Shown here piece after piece: positions 7,466 through 12,577 of a stretch of 12,577 nt of DNA. Below the pieces are notes generated by a model, which was not told the DNA's origin, did not search any database, and was given only the letters and a program-made list of their open reading frames with translations. The translations under genes were made by a program, and so were the position numbers. The DNA is from Hungateiclostridiaceae bacterium UBA3922. Lineage in GTDB: Bacteria; Bacillota; Clostridia; Acetivibrionales; DTU013. How positions within the stretch are numbered: the first letter of the stretch is position 1; each line of letters begins with the position of its first letter. The stretch covers positions 21,277 to 33,853 of the forward strand of contig DGEQ01000113.1 in the NCBI GenBank assembly GCA_002386045.1, read 5' to 3'.

Positions 7466-7492
7466 TCTCCATGTAAACCTTTATCATGGAGG
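7466..7492 (+). promoter_or_regulatory. Hairpin covering the gerM ribosome binding site
   Basis: CTCCATG (7467-7473) pairs perfectly with CATGGAG (7485-7491) around an 11-nt loop, and a U-G pair extends the stem by one. The 3' arm includes most of the Shine-Dalgarno sequence GGAGGG (7488-7493) of gerM. In mRNA this would hide the ribosome binding site unless the stem is opened. Translational control is inferred from the pairing alone. Confidence 0.5.
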
Positions 7493-7498
7493 GACGAT

Positions 7499-8824
7499 AT
7501 GAGAAGATTACCGGTATTTTTCACTGCCTTGATATTGACCACACTGCTGCTGGCTGGGTGTTCGATACCGTTTTTGGGCAATATTTTCGGCGGGGCGGAC
7601 AAAACTGATGATGCCGGTGAGATGATCGGTCTGGATGACATCCGCGGCGCTGATGGAAGTATTGCCACAGGCGGCGGTATTTCCGGAACGGGCGGCGGGA
7701 CCGGGGATGCGGGTGGTGCATATTATGATACGGACGGCGTTGCCCGAAGCAACAGCGCCGGGTCCGGAGACGCTGCAGGCTCCGTTTTCGCATCGGAGTC
7801 CGGAGACGGCGAAGACCATTACGTGGATGCAGAGGTCGGCAGCGGTATATCGGACGTGATGGACAGTGCCGGCAACGATGATACAGGGCCGTTCGGCACC
7901 GGGGTCCTCTCAGCCCAGGGTGTTTCGGAAGCGGGCTACTCCGAGCCGAGGAGGCCTGTGACAGTATATTACCAGGATGAAGACGGCTGCCTGGTACCGA
8001 TGACGAGGTGGATCCAGCCGCAGCTCGGGATAGCCAGGGCTGCTGTGAGCCTGGCCGTCGACAGTCCGCTGACGCGTGAAGAAACGGCATATTACGGCGT
8101 TTATCCCGTGATACCGGAAGGCACCCGGATACTGGGCATCGACATAAGGAACGGCACTGCCGTGATCGACTTCAGCAGGCATCTGCTAAGTTACGGCACA
8201 GCCTGGTCCGAGAGGAACATAGTGGCTGCCATAGTATACACGCTTACCGAGTTCGACACCGTAGACAAGGTCAGGATACTGATCAACGGCCACCAGCCGG
8301 GCGTCCTCAAATATGGCACGGACCTGTCCGGGCCGCTTGGAAGAGAGGACGTGATGATAAATACCGAGCCGGCCTTGGTGCCATCCGGGACGCGAAGGGG
8401 AAAGCTCGACGTGTATTTCATGAAGCAGGCCAATGAGGGGTTCGCCTATGCGGTGCCTGTATCGGTGGCCGTAGACAGCGCCGAAGCAGATCCAGCGCCC
8501 GGTACGCTTGTAAGGCTGCTGTTTGAGACTGTGCCGGCAGGGGGTATATATACGGAGATACCTGAAGGCGCATGCCTTAGAAACAGCTATGTACAGAACG
8601 GCACGGTATTCCTGGATCTCAGCGGCGAGTTCCTGGATTACGGCGGGACGGAGAGAGAAGAGGCCATCCTCAGGCAACTGGCATATACGCTGAGGCAGTG
8701 CGACGGGATAAGGAAGATAAGGATAATGGTGGACGGTAAAAACGTTGACCTGCCGGGAGGTACATATATTTCGTCCGGGCTGGTGATACCGGCCACTTTG
8801 AATGATGTAACAGACAGGGGTTAA
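7499..8824 (+). CDS. gerM: GerM-type lipoprotein with two GerMN domains
   Basis: This matches the sporulation/germination protein GerM, a lipoprotein that in B. subtilis is needed for spore formation and helps hold the engulfment channel proteins in place. The 441 residues start with a lipoprotein signal peptide and lipobox LLAGC, so C21 would be lipidated. A long Gly/Asp/Ser-rich low-complexity linker spans about 30-148. Two GerMN repeats follow: about 153-270 (with AVSLAVDSP, IPEGTRILG and VIDFS) and about 303-418 (with VSVAVDS, IPEGACLRN and VFLDLSGEF). GGAGGG 5 nt before the ATG sets the start; this site can be paired in a hairpin. It is followed after 1 nt by rdgB. The linker is the least conserved part; the domains look intact. 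Confidence 0.9.
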   Translation: MRRLPVFFTALILTTLLLAGCSIPFLGNIFGGADKTDDAGEMIGLDDIRGADGSIATGGGISGTGGGTGDAGGAYYDTDGVARSNSAGSGDAAGSVFASESGDGEDHYVDAEVGSGISDVMDSAGNDDTGPFGTGVLSAQGVSEAGYSEPRRPVTVYYQDEDGCLVPMTRWIQPQLGIARAAVSLAVDSPLTREETAYYGVYPVIPEGTRILGIDIRNGTAVIDFSRHLLSYGTAWSERNIVAAIVYTLTEFDTVDKVRILINGHQPGVLKYGTDLSGPLGREDVMINTEPALVPSGTRRGKLDVYFMKQANEGFAYAVPVSVAVDSAEADPAPGTLVRLLFETVPAGGIYTEIPEGACLRNSYVQNGTVFLDLSGEFLDYGGTEREEAILRQLAYTLRQCDGIRKIRIMVDGKNVDLPGGTYISSGLVIPATLNDVTDRG

Positions 8825-8825
8825 G

Positions 8826-9461
8826 ATGCGCATGGAGGAGAAAGGACAGGTCACGGGAAAGAAAAAAGTGATCGTTGCCACAAAAAACAGGGGGAAGCTG
8901 GAGGAGATAGCACAACTGCTCTCCGGGCTTCCCTATGAAGTTTTTTCGATGACCGATGCCGGGGTGGACGGCGATATAGCGGAAAACGGCTCCACGTTCG
9001 CAGAAAACGCACTTATAAAGGCCAGGACGGTCTGGAACGTGACCGGGGAGACCGTGATGGCCGATGATTCCGGTCTTGAGGTCGATCATCTCAACGGGGC
9101 GCCCGGCATCCTATCGGCCAGGTATGCCGGCGAAAATGCAAAAGACGAAGATAAATACCGTAAGCTGCTGAAGGAGCTTTCAGGAGTTCCGGCAGACCAG
9201 CGGAGCGCCAGGTTCGTCTGTGCCATAGCGCTCATCCTCCCTGACGGGAGGGAGATCGTCGTCAGGGGGACATGTGAAGGCTATATTGCCAAGGAGCCGG
9301 CAGGAACAGGCGGATTTGGCTATGACCCGGTTTTTTATGTCCCTGGGTTCGGGATGACGTTCGCGCAGATGGACGAGGAACTCAAAAACAGCATAAGCCA
9401 CAGGGGCAATGCCCTGAGGAAAGTGCTGGACATCCTGGCTGAAGAAGCGAAAAAGCACTGA
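8826..9461 (+). CDS. rdgB: XTP/dITP diphosphatase (RdgB/HAM1 family)
   Basis: This enzyme hydrolyses non-canonical purine nucleotides such as XTP, dITP and ITP to the monophosphate and pyrophosphate, keeping them out of DNA and RNA. The 211 residues show the family motifs in order: ATKNRGK at 18-24, ENGSTFAENA at 53-62, the metal-binding DDSGLEVD at 80-87, GTGGFGYDP at 160-168 and SHRGNAL at 191-197. The ATG at 8826, with AGGGG 5 nt upstream, gives about 13 residues before the usual family start; a GTG at the conserved VIVATKN segment is possible but has no ribosome binding site. It begins 1 nt after the gerM stop, so the two are surely cotranscribed. ysnB follows. Confidence 0.95.
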   Translation: MRMEEKGQVTGKKKVIVATKNRGKLEEIAQLLSGLPYEVFSMTDAGVDGDIAENGSTFAENALIKARTVWNVTGETVMADDSGLEVDHLNGAPGILSARYAGENAKDEDKYRKLLKELSGVPADQRSARFVCAIALILPDGREIVVRGTCEGYIAKEPAGTGGFGYDPVFYVPGFGMTFAQMDEELKNSISHRGNALRKVLDILAEEAKKH

Positions 9462-9517
9462 TCAGGCATCCAGGACGGCATCTTATGTCACAGCATGGTC
9501 GACGGAGGTTTTTGGCA

Positions 9518-9997
9518 ATGAAAATACTGGTCATAAGCGACACGCACGGGGACACGGTGAAAGCCGGGGAGGCTATCAGGAAAAACAGGGGAACGGACCT
9601 GGTCATCCACCTTGGAGATTATTTCAGGGACGCAGTGAAGCTGTCCGGCATGTTTCCGGAGATCCCTTTCGAATATATCTACGGCAACTGCGATTTCATG
9701 ACAAACGGAGTTCCCGCAGAAAAACTGCTGGAGATTTGCGGGAAGAAGATCTTCATAACGCACGGGCACAGGTATTCCGTCAAGTGGGGCTATGAAAACC
9801 TGTTCAGGAAGGCGGAGGAACAGCAGGCCGATATCCTGCTGTTCGGCCATACGCACGTGCCTGAGATCATCAGGAAAGACGGATACATCGTCCTCAACCC
9901 CGGGAGCACGAGCGATCCCAGGGGCGATTCCGACGGATCCTTTGCCATCGTGGAGATACACGACGGCAAAGTGTCGGCGAGGATCTGCAGTATATGA
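9518..9997 (+). CDS. ysnB: YfcE/YsnB-type metallophosphoesterase
   Basis: This is a small calcineurin-like phosphoesterase related to YfcE of E. coli (a Mn-dependent phosphodiesterase on model substrates) and YsnB of B. subtilis. The 159-residue protein has all the metal-site motifs: SDTHGD with D8 and H10, HLGD with D34, GNCD with N57, THGH with H82, and GHTH with H111 and H113. I chose ATG at 9518 because GGAGG (9504-9508) lies 9 nt upstream and MKILVISDTHGD is the family start; an ATG at 9485 would add 11 unlikely residues. It ends the gerM-rdgB-ysnB run and faces the zinc-ribbon gene with only 7 bp between stop codons. The natural substrate is unknown. Confidence 0.92.
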   Translation: MKILVISDTHGDTVKAGEAIRKNRGTDLVIHLGDYFRDAVKLSGMFPEIPFEYIYGNCDFMTNGVPAEKLLEICGKKIFITHGHRYSVKWGYENLFRKAEEQQADILLFGHTHVPEIIRKDGYIVLNPGSTSDPRGDSDGSFAIVEIHDGKVSARICSI

Positions 9998-10004
9998 ACC
10001 CAGC

Positions 10005-10223
10005 CTATTGCAGGTGAGGACACGAGCCGCCGCATTGCCCCAGGTTCGGGCATTCTGTCCCGGCCGATTTCCCGGATCGGATGATATTCACATTCGTGAA
10101 TACTGCTTCAAGGTCATTGCTGCCGCATTTCGGGCATCTGATGCGCCTGTTTTCCCTGTCGCTCACAGATGCCATTGCGTTGAATACTTCGCCGCATTTG
10201 CACTTAAGGTCGTAAAAAGGCAA
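10005..10223 (-). CDS. FmdB-type zinc-ribbon protein
   Basis: This is a 72-residue protein of the FmdB family (putative regulatory zinc ribbon), of unknown exact role. The start is TTG at 10223, read as MPFYDLKC, the standard family opening, with GGAGG 8 nt upstream; an in-frame GTG nearby overlaps that ribosome binding site, and longer versions lack family similarity. C8 and C10 with C30 and C33 (CPKCG) form the likely zinc site. The first pair is C-x-C rather than the commoner C-x-x-C. A second Cys group lies near the end (C58, C64, C68). It is monocistronic, convergent with ysnB, and has its own promoter. Zinc binding is inferred from cysteines only. Confidence 0.85.
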   Translation of the reverse strand: MPFYDLKCKCGEVFNAMASVSDRENRRIRCPKCGSNDLEAVFTNVNIIRSGKSAGTECPNLGQCGGSCPHLQ

Positions 10224-10282
10224 GACATCCACCTCCGGTAAAAATATGATGCCAACCAACAGTTTACCACATCGCGGGCGCC

Positions 10283-10310
10283 ATGATAAGTACCCCGACA
10301 TTATTGTTAA
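10283..10310 (-). promoter_or_regulatory. Promoter of the zinc-ribbon gene
   Basis: On the minus strand, TTAACA (10305-10310) and TATCAT (10283-10288) lie 16 nt apart; each matches the sigma-A consensus at 5 of 6 positions. The start would be near 10276, giving a leader of about 50 nt. Its -35 element overlaps that of the divergent promoter for the gene at 10431. Confidence 0.6.
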
Positions 10311-10332
10311 AACATGAAATATGTGTTATCAT
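10304..10332 (+). promoter_or_regulatory. Promoter of the large lipoprotein gene
   Basis: TTGTTA (10304-10309) and TATCAT (10327-10332) are 17 nt apart, matching sigma-A at 4 and 5 of 6 positions. The leader would be about 90 nt and includes a possible hairpin with TTCCGC (10373-10378) pairing with GCGGAA (10394-10399). The -35 overlaps that of the divergent zinc-ribbon promoter. Confidence 0.5.
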
Positions 10333-10430
10333 TTTTTCGTAAATCCCACTTTTAAGCGCGCTGTGTGATCATTTCCGCAGGATCGCCTCCATGGCGGAAG
10401 GTGTCCGCGGTACATTGACAGGGGAAGATC

Positions 10431-12188
10431 ATGTTGAAAAAATGCCTGACAGTCATCATAAGCGTTGCCGTACTCGTATCGTTCACCGGATGCGCGGCAG
10501 TCAAATCGCTTTTTTCCGGGGAAGATCCCGGCGATCCGGAGGACAGCGCGGAAATTACCGTTGAGCAGGCGGATACAGCGGATCCTGCCGTGCCTGAAAA
10601 CACCGCGGAAATGAGCATCCCGGAGACTGAGTATCTCCTGTTCATGAGGCTGCATGTCAATGGTGAAAATAAAGAAAGTTATGATGTGGTGCGGCTCACG
10701 GAGCACACCATAACTTACAGGTACTACGATTACAGCGATCCCGACAACCCGGAGCCGATGGAAAAGACGGTCACCTTCGGGGAGATACTTACCAGGGTGA
10801 ACGGTAAGGACAAGTACAACATAGCCATATATCTGTTCGACGGCGTCAATGAATATGAAATGGAGCTGACCGGCGATCTCAGGCAAAAGATAAGGGAGCA
10901 CCCTGAATTCAGGAAAACGCTCGGAACATTGCTGGGTAAACCCTTCAGCAGGCCACTGGACGGCAATGTCATCACCAGCGAGGACATCAGTGCCACGGCC
11001 AGGAAGAATACAGCCACTGCTGAAATACACGGTGGAATGGACGGCGATGCCAAAGTCGACGCGGAAGGTGCAGACGTACAGGAACTGCATCCGGCGGGAT
11101 ACAGCACCTGGTATACGGTGACCGGGGAAATCCATGAAGAGAAAGACGGCACGCTGGAACACAGGATCGAATATCCGCAGGTATCCGGACTGGACGACGA
11201 AGGTATCCGGAAGAAGATCAACGATACGATAAAGCAGGAGGCGCTGAAGGCGCTCGACTACTGCAAGGTTTCCCGCCCGTCGGAGAATATAGACATAGGT
11301 TACCGTATCAGCAGGAGGTCGCCTTCACTGCTGAGCGTCGAATTCGACGGGACGGCGTATTTTACTCTGACCATCGATACCAGGACCGGGGACAGGGTCA
11401 GGCTGAAAGACATCGTGAACACCGGCGCCGGTTTCGCCGGAAAGCTGCTTGACGGCAGTGCCGCGGTGAGCGGGGAGTCCGGGACGGGAGCGATCACAAA
11501 CCTTGATCCGGGTGCGCTGGAAAAATTTCTTGCCGGGGCCGACACCCCGGAGAACATTGCTGCACCCGAAAAACCGCATGTTTTCAGTTATCTGACTACG
11601 GATTCACTGGGAATATCGATAGCTTCGGGCCATGTGACCGGAGATCCGGCTGAGGGCGGGCAGGGTGAGGATCACCGTCCTTCCGCCGGACGTGTGGTAT
11701 TCGAGGTAAGGTTCGGAGATCTCGCTGATCATATAGCGGCCGGCGAGATCCTGCGCGAAGAGCTCCTGGCCACGGAAATCGAGCGGAGCATGTTCCTGGA
11801 ACCCGTTGATTTCGAAGACCTGGGCAAAATGAGGCTGGCTGCCGGAAAGCGCGGTCCTGACGGCGCGGCGAAGCTGAAGCTGCTGCTTGAGGATGAAAAC
11901 AGCGGTTTTGTATATGCGCTTGCGGAACCGGCGGACATCACGTGGAATTTCGAAAACCTGTCGATGCTGCAGGTGATGGACGCCGATGCAGACGGCCTGA
12001 GCGATATAGTTGTCGTGGCTCTTTACTCCGACGGTGGATCAGACCTGTTCCCCTATCCGCATGTATATTTCCGCCGGTCCCGGGGATTCGTGCGTTACCC
12101 TGAACTGGAACAGAAAATCAACTCGGACGGGTTCAGGTCGACGGAGGATGTGGCCGGACTGGCCGCAAAATACCTGGCGGAGGACTGA
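10431..12188 (+). CDS. Lipoprotein with DUF4163/DUF3298-like region
   Basis: The function is not recognised. The 585 residues begin with a lipoprotein signal peptide and lipobox FTGC (C21), so it should be anchored outside the membrane. An acidic low-complexity stretch covers about 30-62. Residues 65-180 form a domain I do not recognise. Residues about 225-330 resemble DUF4163 (IEYPQVSGL, then KKINDTIKQEAL), and 320-435 resemble DUF3298; this pair is found in PdaC-type deacetylases and RsiV-type anti-sigma factors as a ligand-binding or accessory part. No deacetylase domain is present. Near the C-terminus, DADADGLSDIVVV (517-529) looks like an FG-GAP/EF-hand-like calcium-binding loop. AGGGG lies 6 nt upstream of the ATG. 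It stands alone between the zinc-ribbon gene and the tRNAs. Confidence 0.85.
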   Translation: MLKKCLTVIISVAVLVSFTGCAAVKSLFSGEDPGDPEDSAEITVEQADTADPAVPENTAEMSIPETEYLLFMRLHVNGENKESYDVVRLTEHTITYRYYDYSDPDNPEPMEKTVTFGEILTRVNGKDKYNIAIYLFDGVNEYEMELTGDLRQKIREHPEFRKTLGTLLGKPFSRPLDGNVITSEDISATARKNTATAEIHGGMDGDAKVDAEGADVQELHPAGYSTWYTVTGEIHEEKDGTLEHRIEYPQVSGLDDEGIRKKINDTIKQEALKALDYCKVSRPSENIDIGYRISRRSPSLLSVEFDGTAYFTLTIDTRTGDRVRLKDIVNTGAGFAGKLLDGSAAVSGESGTGAITNLDPGALEKFLAGADTPENIAAPEKPHVFSYLTTDSLGISIASGHVTGDPAEGGQGEDHRPSAGRVVFEVRFGDLADHIAAGEILREELLATEIERSMFLEPVDFEDLGKMRLAAGKRGPDGAAKLKLLLEDENSGFVYALAEPADITWNFENLSMLQVMDADADGLSDIVVVALYSDGGSDLFPYPHVYFRRSRGFVRYPELEQKINSDGFRSTEDVAGLAAKYLAED

Positions 12189-12209
12189 TCAGGCGGCAAA
12201 ATTACGTCA

Positions 12210-12238
12210 TTGACAAATAAAACGGCCGACGATATAAT
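12210..12238 (+). promoter_or_regulatory. Perfect sigma-A promoter for the tRNA genes
   Basis: TTGACA (12210-12215) and TATAAT (12233-12238) are both exact consensus with the optimal 17-nt spacer. The start would be near 12245, about 20 nt before the mature tRNA-Gly. It should be a very strong, unregulated promoter, as expected for stable RNA. Confidence 0.9.
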
Positions 12239-12265
12239 ATGAAAGTCGGATATCCGGCGATACGC

Positions 12266-12339
12266 GCGGGTGTAGTTCAATGGTAGAACATCAGCCTTCC
12301 AAGCTGATTGCGTGGGTTCGATTCCCATCACCCGCTCCA
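12266..12339 (+). tRNA. tRNA-Gly (anticodon TCC)
   Basis: This is a complete 74-nt cloverleaf. The acceptor stem GCGGGTG pairs with CACCCGC, the D stem is GTTC/GAAC, and the anticodon stem TCAGC/GCTGA encloses loop CTTCCAA with anticodon TCC. The T stem GTGGG/CCCAT has one G-U pair and loop TTCGATT. The discriminator is T and CCA is encoded. It reads GGA and probably GGG. Confidence 0.97.
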
Positions 12340-12410
12340 TTTTTTCCCGCCAGGACCGGACCGGCCGGAAAGATGACGAAGCAATATGCGACATTCCTAA
12401 AAATGGTGAT

Positions 12411-12487
<77 letters not shown>

Positions 12488-12491
12488 GCCA

Positions 12492-12522
12492 AAACCCCAC
12501 AGGCTCTAAGCCTTCGGGGTTT
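12492..12522 (+). terminator. Terminator-like hairpin after tRNA-Arg
   Basis: AAACCCC (12492-12498) pairs with GGGGTTT (12516-12522). Inside, AGGCT pairs with AGCCT around loop CTA, with a 2 x 2 internal loop. The T-tract is short (TTTCGTT), so termination may be partial. The remaining 55 bases to the window end show nothing I can assign. Confidence 0.65.
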
Positions 12523-12577
12523 CGTTATAGTGCGCGGCATGCGGGCGACCTTGGCGGGGAAGCCCATTAAGAGGATC

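Noticed and set aside
7440..7470. Possible sigma-E promoter (AATACTAAAA ... CATAATCT) before gerM
   Set aside because: The -10 match to CATACANT is poor and the spacer is about 17 nt instead of about 14.
10414..10419. TTGACA just upstream of the lipoprotein gene as a -35 box
   Set aside because: It lies 11 nt before the start codon, so its -10 would fall inside the coding sequence.
12095..12394. Open frame on the minus strand across the tRNA-Gly gene, containing MGIEPTQSAWKAD
   Set aside because: This is the antisense of tRNA-Gly, a well-known false gene call in many genomes. It overlaps the tRNA, its consensus promoter and the end of the lipoprotein gene.

Overview
The window is ordinary chromosomal DNA of an endospore-forming member of the Firmicutes, most likely the Clostridia. 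This rests on a GerM-type sporulation/germination lipoprotein in its usual gene neighbourhood, Gram-positive style Shine-Dalgarno sites (GGAGG), consensus sigma-A promoters, and tRNA genes with encoded CCA ends. The coding DNA is moderately GC-rich and uses AGG for Arg and ATA for Ile unusually often. I cannot name a genus.

Layout. (1) Positions 1-2911, minus strand: argG then argH, the last two steps of arginine synthesis, read from a strong promoter at about 3038-3066. A perfect 14-bp palindrome resembling an ArgR box overlaps the -35 element. A family of about 53-bp palindromic repeats (arms GTGACACTYCTC / GARGAGTGTCAC) flanks argH: two tandem copies between argG and argH, and a nested copy-within-a-copy after argH. 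(2) Positions 3119-5310, plus strand: ruvC-ruvA-ruvB, the complete Holliday-junction branch-migration and resolution set, packed as an operon and divergent from argG. (3) Positions 5464-9997, plus strand: an exported AMIN/Amidase_3 cell-wall amidase ending at a strong terminator, then gerM-rdgB-ysnB. In Bacillus subtilis this last cluster also holds rph between gerM and the rdgB homologue; rph is absent here. The gerM leader can fold so that its ribosome binding site is paired. (4) Positions 10005-10223, minus strand: a small FmdB-type zinc-ribbon protein with a TTG start, convergent with ysnB. (5) Positions 10431-12188, plus strand: a lipoprotein with a DUF4163/DUF3298-like (PdaC/RsiV-type) middle and an FG-GAP-like C-terminal stretch. 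Its promoter appears to share its -35 region with the divergent zinc-ribbon gene. (6) Positions 12210-12522: a perfect-consensus promoter, tRNA-Gly(TCC), tRNA-Arg(TCT) and a terminator-like hairpin.

The genes fall into housekeeping units (arginine synthesis, recombination, nucleotide-pool cleaning, tRNAs) and an envelope/sporulation group (amidase, GerM, large lipoprotein). I see no defence island, phage, CRISPR array or biosynthetic cluster. The signals most worth a second look are the palindromic repeat family with a compensatory arm change and a nested insertion, the gerM hairpin over its ribosome binding site, and the argG operator. No gap between genes exceeds 300 bases.
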